A DNA stretch of 51,229 bases, taken from positions 1 through 51,229 of the forward strand of contig JALOCI010000017.1 in assembly GCA_023227835.1 (NCBI GenBank), given 5' to 3'. The position numbers and the translations under genes are program-made. Each line of letters begins with the position of its first letter. The first letter of the stretch is position 1. The DNA comes from Bacteroidales bacterium (GTDB lineage Bacteria; Bacteroidota; Bacteroidia; Bacteroidales; UBA932). The notes below the pieces were generated by a model that worked only from the letters and a program-made list of their open reading frames with translations, did no database searches and was not told the origin of the DNA. This document shows positions 8,496 to 17,598 of this stretch, piece by piece.

Positions 8496-11400
8496 TTAAA
8501 ACATAACTGCAATTGAAATTCCAGCCCTTCTGGCAAAAGGATACGTTGTCCCTCTCTCACGCTTTACAGATGACAAGTAAAACAGGTCAGACATGTTGAA
8601 ATTTATTGTCATGTTTTGTATGTTCCATTTTTTAAGGAATTGAGATTCATCAATTTTGTATTGGAGACTCGCACTTTGTAATTCAAAAACATTTTCATCC
8701 ATTACAAAGCGGGAAGTTGCATGAGTATCATTATTTGAGAAAGCTTTGAAGAAAGTTACATCTCCCGGTTTGCTCCATCTGTCACTTAAAACTCTGTGGT
8801 CGACATTCTGGTCGTAAAGGGTATATGTTGTTACCTCGACCTTATCCAATAAGGTTTGGTTATAAACCTGACCACCCCAATGGTAACCGAAAGTAAGATT
8901 CAAGGTAAAATTCCGGTATCTTAGCATAGATGAGATGTTTCCGTTATACAAAGGATCGCTGACACCACAGTACACCTTTGCACTTGGATGCCATGTTTCT
9001 GTTATGTCACCATTTTTATCTAAAAATAATTCCTTTCCTGTACTAGGATCTATACCAAGAGACCTGACCGCCCAAATAGAATTTTGCGCATATCCCTCAT
9101 AAAACAAAGTGCTGACATCCACATCCTGATTCCTGTAGGCTTCGTTTTGAGTTTTTATTGCCTCAGAGAGTTTATCTATACTATTTTTATTATATGCCAG
9201 TTTGGTTCCCAACAGCCATATCACACCACCCTTGCTGGTATTCCTGAATATATACCAGTTAAGAGAGGTCTCAAAACCATTATTCCTGACTGCGCCTACA
9301 TTTTCAATATACGAAGGATAGCCTGTTGAATAAGGCAGATCCATTGCCGAGAGTAGATTTGTTGTTTTTTTACGGTAGTAATCAAATGTGGCATTAACTC
9401 TATTATTAAATATCCCGATCTCAGTTCCAATATTGAACTCATCGGTTGTCTGCCACTTGAGTTTGTCATTTCCAAGTGCTATAAGGTATGCGCCTGTACG
9501 GTTAAGATACTTGTCACCCGTATAATACTGGTAAGTCTGAAGAGCCTGATAGGCAGAGAAGTTCTGCGATCCGGTCTGACCATAAGACAGCTTGAAGCGC
9601 AATAAATCAATTACTTCGCTGTTCTTAAGAAAATTTTCCCTATGCAAATTCCATCCGAGGCCCGCGCTCCAGAAAGGTGCAAATCTGTTTTGAGAACCGA
9701 ACTGAGAACTGCCATCCATGCGGTACGAAAGGTCGACATAATATCGGTTTGCATAAGTATAGTTGATGTTACCGGTCACACCAATGCTCCTGGTTATACT
9801 TTTCGACCCTGTAGGCAAACCTTCATGTTCATACTGAAGGGCATTACCGATAAATGGCTGGCTCTCAATAGGGAATCCCTCGACTTTAAAAGTATACCCG
9901 TAATAGTCATTATTTTGTATAAAATAGTCCAATCCGGCATAAACCTGATGCTTTCCTTTAAATGTTTTCGAATAACTAAGTGTTATCTCCCCGTCATATT
10001 TAAAATTATTGCCTGAACCAAAAGTGTAGGAACCTCTTCTGAAATATTTATCATCCGTAGTATAATCCTTAAATGTTGAATGGTTAGCCGGAAGAAAATT
10101 ATTACTCTCCGTCAGTTTTTTAGAAATTCCCAGTTGAGCGCGAAGTTTAAGCTCTTTCAGAATATCCCACTCTATTGAAAAATTATTTATAAACTCCACA
10201 TATTTAGAATCATTCAAGCTATTAAGAGAGGCATCTTTTAACGGATTGCCAATTCTTGCCATACCCTCATAAAGACCTGGAAATTCAGCTATAATTTCTC
10301 CATTTTCATCATACGGCTTGTCATAAGGCATCATTTTAGCCCATGTGCCAAACGATCCATAACGGCTTTCAATAGCATGGTTCTGCCCGATACTTAACTG
10401 ATTTTTGAACAATACATTTTTATAAGTGTAAGCAATATTAATCAGGCCGTTAAATGTATTCCTCTCAGAGCCCTTCATGGCGCCTTCTATATTATTATAA
10501 GAGAGAGAGGTCCCCCACCGGAACTCATTACTCCCGCCCTCAAGCCTTAAGTTATATTTATTACTGACACCGGTACGGACAGGATAGTGCAGCCAATCTG
10601 TATCCACCCCCTCCAAAACATCTTTAAGCCTGGCCTCATAAGCTATCTGCTTTTTATTCATAGTATAAGGAATATCGGATGAATATAGTCCGAGACGTTT
10701 TTGTAACCCCAATAATTCAGACGCATTAAGCAAATCATAACTTGTAAGGTCAGGCATTTCCAATGAAACTCCAGCCTGGGCGTTTATTCTCAATTTACCC
10801 GGCTGGGGTTGTTTTGATATAATTACAATTACACCATTCGCTCCTCGTGATCCATATATAGCTGTTGCTGAGGCATCTTTCAGAACATTAATTGATTCAA
10901 TGTCCTCATCATTATAGTCCATCAGTTTTGTCAGAGTGATTTCAAAACCATCCATGATTATAAGTGGTGTATTGACGGTATTCTTCAAACCTGTATTATA
11001 CTCGGAAACACTTGTAGGCAAAGATGAATTTCCCCTCAGTGTAAACTGAGGCAGAGCGTTCGGGTTGCTTCCGATTGTATTGTCCAATCTCACATTCAGA
11101 GACGGATCAATATTTTTCAAAGTCTGTATCAGATTTTGCCCCTTAGCAGCTTGAATCTGATTTGCTGTAATAGTTGATATAGAGCCAGTATAGCTCCCCT
11201 TACTTTTGTTAAACACACCTGTTACAACAACCTCATTTACCTCAGAGGCAAAATCCTCAAGAATAATATCCTGCTCCTCCTGGCCTCTGATTCTAACCTC
11301 TCTCGGCATCTTTCCCACACAAGAGTATATAACCACACAATTTTTTGGAATATCCAACTCGTAAAAACCGTTCGCATCTGTCGCCATCCCTTTCCGTGTA

Positions 11401-11828
11401 CCTTTCACCTGTACCGCTACACCTTCCAGAGGTGTCCCGGATAAATCCCGGACTGTACCTCTTAGAAAATGTTTAGCCGGCTTAGGCTGTTGTTCCACAT
11501 CCTTTTTTGGTTGAACAATTATCAAATCTCCTTGTAAAGAGGTACAAAACGCTGTTCCCTCAAGGCATGCTTCAACACATTTTTGTATGGTAGAATTTTT
11601 AAGAGTTAAAGTGATTAATTTCTGTTCTTTTGACACCTCTTCCACTTTGAAGAGTACTTGATTGTTTGACTTTCTGTTTATCTCGTTAAGCGCTTCAGTT
11701 AGTCTCACATTTTTCAAATTGATTGAGATCTGAAGCGGAGCATTCTGCCCAAAGCAGGGAACTGCCCCTATAAACAAGATCGAGAAGATCAAACCAAATA
11801 GGAATCCTTTAGAAAATGGTCTTTTCAT
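8496..11828 (-). CDS. SusC/RagA TonB-dependent transporter with STN signalling domain
   Basis: This 1110-residue outer-membrane transporter has a signal peptide (ends PCFGQN, about residue 28). An STN domain (about 31-105, secretin/TonB short N-terminus) normally contacts FecR. It is followed by a carboxypeptidase-regulatory-like domain (about 120-200, GTVRDLSGTPLEGVAV), the SusC box EVVVTG, a plug, and a long beta-barrel ending in aromatic Phe (ISIAVMF). The STN domain, with fecR just upstream and an ECF sigma gene divergent from it, indicates ligand-induced trans-envelope signalling. Imported substrate is unknown. The DUF4843/PKD-like company favours an oligopeptide-type importer over a classic glycan locus. 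The operon continues through susD to the two thioredoxins. Confidence 0.93.
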   Translation of the reverse strand: MKRPFSKGFLFGLIFSILFIGAVPCFGQNAPLQISINLKNVRLTEALNEINRKSNNQVLFKVEEVSKEQKLITLTLKNSTIQKCVEACLEGTAFCTSLQGDLIIVQPKKDVEQQPKPAKHFLRGTVRDLSGTPLEGVAVQVKGTRKGMATDANGFYELDIPKNCVVIYSCVGKMPREVRIRGQEEQDIILEDFASEVNEVVVTGVFNKSKGSYTGSISTITANQIQAAKGQNLIQTLKNIDPSLNVRLDNTIGSNPNALPQFTLRGNSSLPTSVSEYNTGLKNTVNTPLIIMDGFEITLTKLMDYNDEDIESINVLKDASATAIYGSRGANGVIVIISKQPQPGKLRINAQAGVSLEMPDLTSYDLLNASELLGLQKRLGLYSSDIPYTMNKKQIAYEARLKDVLEGVDTDWLHYPVRTGVSNKYNLRLEGGSNEFRWGTSLSYNNIEGAMKGSERNTFNGLINIAYTYKNVLFKNQLSIGQNHAIESRYGSFGTWAKMMPYDKPYDENGEIIAEFPGLYEGMARIGNPLKDASLNSLNDSKYVEFINNFSIEWDILKELKLRAQLGISKKLTESNNFLPANHSTFKDYTTDDKYFRRGSYTFGSGNNFKYDGEITLSYSKTFKGKHQVYAGLDYFIQNNDYYGYTFKVEGFPIESQPFIGNALQYEHEGLPTGSKSITRSIGVTGNINYTYANRYYVDLSYRMDGSSQFGSQNRFAPFWSAGLGWNLHRENFLKNSEVIDLLRFKLSYGQTGSQNFSAYQALQTYQYYTGDKYLNRTGAYLIALGNDKLKWQTTDEFNIGTEIGIFNNRVNATFDYYRKKTTNLLSAMDLPYSTGYPSYIENVGAVRNNGFETSLNWYIFRNTSKGGVIWLLGTKLAYNKNSIDKLSEAIKTQNEAYRNQDVDVSTLFYEGYAQNSIWAVRSLGIDPSTGKELFLDKNGDITETWHPSAKVYCGVSDPLYNGNISSMLRYRNFTLNLTFGYHWGGQVYNQTLLDKVEVTTYTLYDQNVDHRVLSDRWSKPGDVTFFKAFSNNDTHATSRFVMDENVFELQSASLQYKIDESQFLKKWNIQNMTINFNMSDLFYLSSVKRERGTTYPFARRAGISIAVMF

Positions 11829-11877
11829 AATTAGTTAGGTTTATTGAATGTTTTTCAGTTGTTTTCCTTGAATGGCA

Positions 11878-13059
11878 CTATTCAGGTGTTATATGAATAG
11901 TTTTACCCTCACTGTCAATTTTGAACTTAGGTCCACCTGTAAGGTTAATTGAGTTTAGTGTGGTAGATATATCTCCGTATTTACTAAATCGTCCGCTGAA
12001 TGTATTTGAACCGGCTAGTGGTTTATCATAAATAAAACTAACCCCATACCACCTGCTCAATACTTTGAGGATTTCATCAAGATCGGCATTATTAAACATA
12101 AAGTAACCAGTTCTCCATGCTGTGGCAAAATCAGTGTTGGCTACACTTGTTGTTATTTCATTTGTTTCTCGCTGACACACAGATCCCATTCCCGGTTTCA
12201 ACATCACAGTAGAGCCACCGCTTCCCACAGAAAGGCTGCCTTCTATAAGGGTAGTGTAAATATTCCGGTCGTTCTCATAGGCCTTTATGTTAAAGGATGT
12301 TCCAAGCACCTGAATTGTCTGATTAAGACTATGAACTATAAATGGCCTCTTACTATCATGTGCTACTTCAAAAAAGCCCTCACCCTTCAGGTTCACAATT
12401 CTTTTATCTCCATGAAAATTAACAGGGAACTCTATTTCCGAAAGTGCATTAAGCCATACTTTTGTCCCGTCACTTAAGACGAAAGAGTATTCTCCACCAA
12501 TTTCTGTTACTATTTTATTTTTTACCTCAGGTTGTTTTTGCTCATGGTTCTCTTTCGCCTTGTATACCAGTTCCCCTTCATTATTAACAATTAATGCCGC
12601 AGATGCATCAATACTGTCAGGTATCTCTTTATCCAGGCTGATAACCTTTCCGGATCCCATAACAAGTTTAACCTTGGAATTCTCTGCCAAAGATGCAGGT
12701 AATTCCTTTTCATTATGCTGTGACAGGAAAAGCCAACCTGCAAACATTAAGGCAATACAGCCTGCCGCAATAGATGTTGCGAATATTGCTTTGCGTCCAA
12801 ACTCCTTTATCATAAGTTTTCGTGCAACTACTCCGCAAACGGCTTCCCAATCCAATGACTCGTTTAATTTCTCCTCAAGCTTCAATCGTTTAAGAAGAGT
12901 CTCGCCTGTAATTATATTCTTGTATGTCTGTCTATTAGATTCACTTTCGTCTAACCAGCTCAAAAGCATTTCACGCTCCTCGGCAGTAGCTTTCTCCAGT
13001 CTGATTTTAATAATTATCTCAGCAAGTTTTTTAGCATCCCTATAATCCATAAGACCCAT
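11878..13059 (-). CDS. FecR family anti-sigma factor
   Basis: The longest frame begins at 13101, but the ATG giving MGLMDYRDAKKLAEII (13059) is preferred because it starts the conserved N-terminal helix and stays clear of the divergent sigma promoter. Order of parts: cytoplasmic sigma-binding helices (about 1-75), one membrane segment (AIFATSIAAGCIALMFAGWLF), the periplasmic FecR domain (motif GGEYSFVLSDGTKVWLNALSEIEFP and the KGEGFFEV block), and a C-terminal DUF4974 domain (RWYGVSFIYD). It would hold the neighbouring ECF sigma factor inactive until SusC binds its substrate. It is 49 nt upstream of susC and transcribed the same way. Confidence 0.9.
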   Translation of the reverse strand: MGLMDYRDAKKLAEIIIKIRLEKATAEEREMLLSWLDESESNRQTYKNIITGETLLKRLKLEEKLNESLDWEAVCGVVARKLMIKEFGRKAIFATSIAAGCIALMFAGWLFLSQHNEKELPASLAENSKVKLVMGSGKVISLDKEIPDSIDASAALIVNNEGELVYKAKENHEQKQPEVKNKIVTEIGGEYSFVLSDGTKVWLNALSEIEFPVNFHGDKRIVNLKGEGFFEVAHDSKRPFIVHSLNQTIQVLGTSFNIKAYENDRNIYTTLIEGSLSVGSGGSTVMLKPGMGSVCQRETNEITTSVANTDFATAWRTGYFMFNNADLDEILKVLSRWYGVSFIYDKPLAGSNTFSGRFSKYGDISTTLNSINLTGGPKFKIDSEGKTIHITPE

Positions 13060-13109
13060 TTTATATAAAGACACCGCATAAATAGAAAGTGGATGAGACA
13101 ATCGAAAAG

Positions 13110-13141
13110 TTGTTTATATAAAAAAAATAATTCTAATTTCG
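13110..13141 (+). promoter_or_regulatory. Putative promoter of the ECF sigma gene
   Basis: TTG at 13110-13112 and TAATTTCG at 13134-13141, separated by 21 nt, match the Bacteroidota promoter (TTG / TAnnTTTG) with one mismatch in the downstream box. The predicted transcript start is near 13148, only about 15 nt before the proposed sigma start. Confidence 0.45.
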
Positions 13142-13162
13142 TCCCGACAAGAATTAAGCACT

Positions 13163-13660
13163 ATTCATATCGAAAAGAGTTTTGACATATTCATCAAAGC
13201 GCATTATGCATCATCTTGCGCAGTAGCAGAGAGATTTGTAAAATCTCCTGTAATTGCACAGGATATTGTTCAGGAGGTGATTATCCGTTATTGGACAAAC
13301 CCTGATAAAGAAAAGATAACCTCTGTTAATGACTATCTTTTTATTATGGTAAAGAATGCGTCACTTAACTATCTGCGTGGAAAGAGAAGGGAGGAACAGC
13401 GTTATCAGCATATCCACTCAGAAAGAGATGACAAGGATGATGAATTGTTTAATATTCTCGTGGAAGAGGAGTACAATCAGCTATTAATAAGCCTAATAGA
13501 GCAGCTACCAAAACCGAATGCTCGTGTAATACGCTATGCTTTATCTGGTTATAACAACAAGGAAATATCCATTTTACTTGGAATATCAATCAACACCGTT
13601 AAATCCATGAAGTATTCCGCAATCAGGAAACTGCGGGAATATTTTAACTCTCTGTACTAA
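13163..13660 (+). CDS. ECF-type RNA polymerase sigma factor (start codon unclear)
   Basis: Region 4 is clear (NNKEISILLGISINTVKSMKYSAIRKLREYF), and region 2 reads SFDIFIKAHYASSCAVAERFVKSPVIAQDIVQEVIIRYW, which is typical of ECF factors paired with FecR. The frame is open from 13097 but holds no ATG, GTG or TTG until the GTG at 13277, and starting there would delete most of region 2. The conserved N-terminus therefore needs a rare start such as ATT 13163 or ATC 13169, or the start was lost by mutation. From 13163 the product is 165 residues, a normal family length. The divergent position beside fecR and susC marks it as the activator of that operon. Family call is secure; the start is a guess. 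Confidence 0.75.
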   Translation: MHIEKSFDIFIKAHYASSCAVAERFVKSPVIAQDIVQEVIIRYWTNPDKEKITSVNDYLFIMVKNASLNYLRGKRREEQRYQHIHSERDDKDDELFNILVEEEYNQLLISLIEQLPKPNARVIRYALSGYNNKEISILLGISINTVKSMKYSAIRKLREYFNSLY

Positions 13661-13840
13661 TCATGCATTGTATATACTGCATTTCTAACAATTAATGAAG
13701 AACTCTTCAAAGCCATCGCAGAAGTGATGGATATGAAGTACACAATTGAACTCTGTTAACGGAGCGAAGGTTTGGAAGATTTCAGCAATGGGAAGGCGCA
13801 CTTTTTTACGATAGCAGTAAAGTAAAATGAGTAAAAATAT

Positions 13841-13870
13841 TTGATTATTTAATTTAAACCATTACTTTTG
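13841..13870 (+). promoter_or_regulatory. Promoter of the threonine operon
   Basis: TTG at 13841-13843 and an exact TAnnTTTG box (TACTTTTG, 13863-13870) are separated by 19 nt, the canonical Bacteroidota spacing. Transcription would begin near 13876, about 20 nt before the leader-peptide ATG at 13896. Confidence 0.75.
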
Positions 13871-13895
13871 TCATGTTATAATTCGAAAGAGAGAA

Positions 13896-13976
13896 ATGAC
13901 AATCCAGCACACAACTTCAATTATTATGGGTTCAACATCCATGTCAACAATCACAACAACAACGTTGTATGATTGA
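13896..13976 (+). CDS. thrL: Threonine operon leader peptide
   Basis: This is a 26-codon open frame (ATG 13896, TGA 13974-13976) with an A/G-rich ribosome-site-like GAGAGAA just before it. Nine of its 26 residues are Thr (2, 6, 7, 14, 18, 20-23) and four are Ile (3, 9, 10, 19). It includes four consecutive Thr codons ACA ACA ACA ACG at 13953-13964, preceded by ACA ATC. Its place between the promoter and an intrinsic terminator, directly upstream of thrA, matches a leader peptide whose translation senses charged tRNA-Thr and tRNA-Ile, as in the enterobacterial thr operon. The sequence itself is not similar to the E. coli ThrL beyond composition. Its only likely role is regulation. Confidence 0.85.
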   Translation: MTIQHTTSIIMGSTSMSTITTTTLYD

Positions 13977-14037
13977 AGTTGGTTATGTTTGGCATATATA
14001 AAAATTGAAACCGGCTTCTTAAAAAGGAAGCCGGTTT
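13912..14037 (+). promoter_or_regulatory. Transcription attenuator of the thr operon (mutually exclusive RNA stems)
   Basis: Four segments can pair in the classical 1:2, 2:3, 3:4 manner. Segment 1 (13912-13921, inside leader codons 6-9) pairs perfectly with 13972-13981. Segment 2 (13975-13984, GAAGTTGGTT) pairs over 10 bp, with two G-U pairs, with 14009-14018. Segment 3 (14008-14018) pairs perfectly over 11 bp with segment 4 (14027-14037). The leader stop codon overlaps segment 2, so a ribosome that finishes the peptide masks segment 2 and lets the terminator form. A ribosome stalled on the Thr run (13953-13964) leaves segment 2 free to form the antiterminator. Geometry read directly; the mechanism is inferred from known attenuators. 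Confidence 0.8.
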
Positions 14038-14041
14038 TTTT
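14008..14041 (+). terminator. Intrinsic terminator of the thr attenuator
   Basis: An 11-bp stem AAACCGGCTTC / GAAGCCGGTTT with an 8-nt loop is followed by a run of T (T35-T41, the first three within the stem). It ends 27 nt before the thrA ATG, so it must be bypassed for operon expression. Confidence 0.85.
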
Positions 14042-14068
14042 ATGAAAAATAGTGAAAACTGAAAGATT

Positions 14069-16513
14069 ATGAAGGTATTAAAGTTTGGTGGCTCATCGGT
14101 AGGAAGTCCGGCTCGCATCAAGGAGGTAATTGAAATTGTTGTTAATTCAGACAGGAACAATGGCAGAATAGCAGTTGTATTCTCTGCCTTCCAGGGAGTT
14201 ACGGACACACTAATTAATCTGGCAAATCTTGCTTCCTGTGGTAATCAACAGTATCATACATCTCTTGAAGAGCTGAAAGAGAGACATTTCGAAGCTGTGA
14301 GAGAATTAATTCCCGTCAAAAATCAGAGCCATATACTGACCAATATACTTTTCAACCTCAAGGAACTTTCGGATATTCTTCATGGTGTATCTCTGGTAAA
14401 AGAGTTGACAGGAAAAACTCTTGACCATATATTAAGTTTCGGAGAGAGGCTTTCTTCTTACATTATAAGCGAAGCTTTAAAAGAGAGAGGTGTGGATGCC
14501 GAGTTTTTAGACAGCAGGGATTTGTTGATTTGCGATGATAATTTCGGAGCCGGGAGGATCAATTTTGAGATAACAGACAAGAACATTGAGATATATTTCA
14601 AAAGCCACTCAAAACTACAGATAATCACAGGATTCATAGCCTCCACAAAGAGAGGTGAGACAATCACACTCGGACGAGGAGGATCTGATTACACTGCTTC
14701 CATTTTTGGCGCTGCTTTACAGGTTGAAGAGATTGAGATATGGACAGACGTTGACGGCGTCATGACCGCTGACCCCAGAAAGGTCAAAGGGGCATTTTCC
14801 GTGCCTTCGCTTACATACGATGAAGCTATGGAGATGTCACACTTCGGTGCAAAAGTAATCTACCCTCCTACCATGCAACCTGCTATGGACAGAAATGTAC
14901 CTATCAGGATAATGAACACCATGAACCCCTCTTTCCCCGGCACTTTGATTGGAAGAAAAAGTGAAAACGAAAGGTTCGCCATAAAAGGTATATCCTCAAT
15001 AGACAACATTTCAATGCTATTGATACAGGGAAGCGGAATGATAGGGGTTGCCGGAATCTCCAAAAGAGTATTTGGATCTCTGGCAAACATGAATATAAAC
15101 GTCATACTTATATCTCAGGCCTCCTCTGAACATTCGATTTGTATAGCCGTAATGCCGGACTCCGCTGTAAAGGCAAAAAGATGCATTGAGAAAGAGTTCA
15201 AATATGAGATTCAGGCAAAGATTGTAAACGAAGTCAGTATAACAAACGACCTCTCCATAGTCACCGTCGTCGGGGCTCAGATGAGACAGACACCGGGCAA
15301 TGCCGGTAAATTCTTTCAATCACTGGGCAGAAGTAAAGTGAATATCATAGCCATAGCACAGGGCTCCTCAGAACTTGACATCTCTGCCGTAATTGCCAAG
15401 TCAGATCTAAACAAGGCCCTTAATGCCATTCATGACACATACTTTAACAACGGACACAAGCCTGTCAATATATTCCTTGCCGGCACCGGTCTTATCGGCA
15501 GCGAACTCCTAAGTCAGATTGAAAGACAGCAAAATGATCTGTTCAAGAGTTCTCTTTTGAAAATAGAGGTGATTGCTGTTGCAAACAGTAGGAAGATGCT
15601 ATTTGAAAACGGAGGAATAAAACTTAAGCAATGGAAATCCTCACTTTCCGGATCAAAAGATGTTGCCGGTCCGGACACTTTCGTCGACAAGATGATTTCC
15701 ATGAGCCTTCAGGGGTCTGTGTTTGTGGATTGCACTCCGGGTGAAAGCTATGTAACTAAATATCCGGAGATTCTCGCTGCAGGAATCTCTGTTGTTACGC
15801 CTAATAAGAAGGGGAATTCATCTAAAATGGATTTTTACAATAGTATCCGGTTAAGCTCAAAAAGAGGCGGATCAAAGTTCCTGTATGAGACAAATGTCGG
15901 AGCAGGTCTCCCGGTAGTGGGAACATTGAAGGATCTGATATCATGCGGAGACAAAATAATCTCTGTTGAAGGAGTGTTATCCGGCACACTCAGCTACATA
16001 TTCAACACCTATGACGGAAGTGTTCCGTTTTCTGAACTTGTCAAAGATGCACAGGCAAAGGGATATACCGAGCCGGATCCGAGAGATGATCTGAACGGGA
16101 TGGATGTTGCCAGAAAGCTGCTGATTCTTGCAAGAGAGTCCGGATTTAAGATGGAAATGGAGGAGATTCAGCTTGAGAGCCTTATACCAGAAGGGGTTTC
16201 TTTGACAGGAAATGTGGAAGAATTCTATAAAGAGATGAAGGGATTCGATTCTTTATTTGAGCAAAAGCTTAACATGGCAAAAAATGAAGGTAAAGTACTC
16301 AGATATATCGCAAGCCTCAAAGAGGGCAAGGCTTCTGTCTCGCTAAAGGCAGTTGACAGTTCTCATCCGTTCTTTCCGCTTAAGGCCAATGACAATATAG
16401 TTGCTTTCAGCAGTAAATATTACAGTACCAGACCATTGGTAATACAAGGCCCGGGAGCCGGAGCTGAAGTAACAGCATGTGGTGTCTTCGCAGACATTCT
16501 AAAAAGTGTTTAA
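14069..16513 (+). CDS. thrA: Bifunctional aspartokinase / homoserine dehydrogenase
   Basis: An 814-residue fusion of the first and third steps from aspartate to homoserine. The aspartokinase domain (about 1-290) opens with KVLKFGGSSVGSP and contains GRGGSDYTA and WTDVDGVMTADPR. Two ACT regulatory domains (about 310-460) are the expected site of threonine feedback. The homoserine dehydrogenase part (about 465-814) begins with the NAD(P)-binding NIFLAGTGLIGSELL and has the TPNKKGN and NVGAGLPVVGTL blocks. Length equals the family norm. It is the first structural gene after the attenuator and is followed 27 nt later by asd. Cytoplasmic. No anomalies seen. Confidence 0.97.
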   Translation: MKVLKFGGSSVGSPARIKEVIEIVVNSDRNNGRIAVVFSAFQGVTDTLINLANLASCGNQQYHTSLEELKERHFEAVRELIPVKNQSHILTNILFNLKELSDILHGVSLVKELTGKTLDHILSFGERLSSYIISEALKERGVDAEFLDSRDLLICDDNFGAGRINFEITDKNIEIYFKSHSKLQIITGFIASTKRGETITLGRGGSDYTASIFGAALQVEEIEIWTDVDGVMTADPRKVKGAFSVPSLTYDEAMEMSHFGAKVIYPPTMQPAMDRNVPIRIMNTMNPSFPGTLIGRKSENERFAIKGISSIDNISMLLIQGSGMIGVAGISKRVFGSLANMNINVILISQASSEHSICIAVMPDSAVKAKRCIEKEFKYEIQAKIVNEVSITNDLSIVTVVGAQMRQTPGNAGKFFQSLGRSKVNIIAIAQGSSELDISAVIAKSDLNKALNAIHDTYFNNGHKPVNIFLAGTGLIGSELLSQIERQQNDLFKSSLLKIEVIAVANSRKMLFENGGIKLKQWKSSLSGSKDVAGPDTFVDKMISMSLQGSVFVDCTPGESYVTKYPEILAAGISVVTPNKKGNSSKMDFYNSIRLSSKRGGSKFLYETNVGAGLPVVGTLKDLISCGDKIISVEGVLSGTLSYIFNTYDGSVPFSELVKDAQAKGYTEPDPRDDLNGMDVARKLLILARESGFKMEMEEIQLESLIPEGVSLTGNVEEFYKEMKGFDSLFEQKLNMAKNEGKVLRYIASLKEGKASVSLKAVDSSHPFFPLKANDNIVAFSSKYYSTRPLVIQGPGAGAEVTACGVFADILKSV

Positions 16514-16540
16514 AATTAAAAATATATAAAATTGTTAAAA

Positions 16541-17590
16541 ATGGAAAAACAGAAGTTAAAAGTGGCCGTACTTGGTGCAACCGGCAGCGTAGGACAAAAA
16601 TTCATAGAACTACTTCAAAATCATCCCTGGTTCGAACTACACGAGGTTGCCGCCTCCGAACGTTCTGCCGGAAAATTATATAAAGATGCCGTGAACTGGG
16701 TACAGTCAACACCACTTCCTGAAAAGGCATCTGCCCTGACTGTTAAAGAGTGCCGTCCCGTACTGGAGAGCAGAATTGTTTTCTCAGGACTTGATGCCTC
16801 TGTAGCGGGAGAGATAGAGCAGGAGTTTGCAGAAAAAGGGTATTATGTGATATCAAACTCCCGCAATCACAGATTTGACAAGGATGTACCGTTGCTTATT
16901 CCCGAGATAAATCCCGACCATCTTGAACTCATAAAAAGCCAAAAGTATGGAGGGGCAATAGTAACAAATCCCAATTGCTCAACCATAGGTCTGGTTCTGG
17001 CACTCAAACCGCTGCAGGATAAATTCGGAATTGAAACTGTAAATGTGGTGACAATGCAGGCGCTTTCAGGAGCAGGCTACCCGGGAGTCTCATCTCTTGA
17101 TATAATTGACAATGTTATTCCATTCATCGGAAGCGAAGAGGAGAAGATGGAGAGCGAACCGTTGAAAATTCTAGGCAAATACACCGGCTCAGAAATAGAG
17201 AACGTAGATATAAAAATAAGTGCACAGTGTAACAGGGTGGCTGTAATCGACGGTCACACAGAAACTGTTCAGGTGAAGTTAAAAAACAAGGCCTCAATAG
17301 ATGAGATTAAAGCTGTGTGGAGAGAATTCATTGCCCTGCCACAACAGTACGAATTGCCATCAGCCCCTGCAAATCCTGTCCACTATTTTGAAGAGAAAAA
17401 CTACCCGCAACCAAAACTTCACAGGAATATTGACAAGGCAATGGCAGTGTCTGTCGGCAGACTCAGGGAGTGTCCGGTCTTTGACTACAAATTTGTCATA
17501 ACATCACATAATACAATCAGGGGAGCTGCCGGTGGTGCAATTCTCAATGCAGAGCTAATGTACAAGATGGGTTACCTAAAAAATATATAA
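16541..17590 (+). CDS. asd: Aspartate-semialdehyde dehydrogenase
   Basis: Reduces aspartyl phosphate to aspartate semialdehyde, the step between the two ThrA activities. ATG 16541 is preferred over the upstream TTG at 16532, since MEKQKLKVAVLGATGSVG starts directly at the NADP-binding motif. The catalytic Cys146 lies in TNPNCSTIG, and the catalytic His in DGHTETV. The proteins most like it are the fungal/archaeal-type ASADH group (LxxLGATGSVGQKFIELL, SGAGYPGVSSLDI), which is also usual in some Bacteroidota. It is 349 residues, full length. It follows thrA by 27 nt and precedes thrB by 8 nt, so it is co-transcribed under the attenuator. Confidence 0.95.
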   Translation: MEKQKLKVAVLGATGSVGQKFIELLQNHPWFELHEVAASERSAGKLYKDAVNWVQSTPLPEKASALTVKECRPVLESRIVFSGLDASVAGEIEQEFAEKGYYVISNSRNHRFDKDVPLLIPEINPDHLELIKSQKYGGAIVTNPNCSTIGLVLALKPLQDKFGIETVNVVTMQALSGAGYPGVSSLDIIDNVIPFIGSEEEKMESEPLKILGKYTGSEIENVDIKISAQCNRVAVIDGHTETVQVKLKNKASIDEIKAVWREFIALPQQYELPSAPANPVHYFEEKNYPQPKLHRNIDKAMAVSVGRLRECPVFDYKFVITSHNTIRGAAGGAILNAELMYKMGYLKNI

Positions 17591-17598
17591 GGTCAAAA

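Noticed and set aside
13661..13840. Open frame after the sigma stop (about 30 codons, ending 13748) and a second short frame (to about 13822) before the thr promoter
   Set aside because: No start codon and no recognisable homology; probably chance or a decayed remnant.
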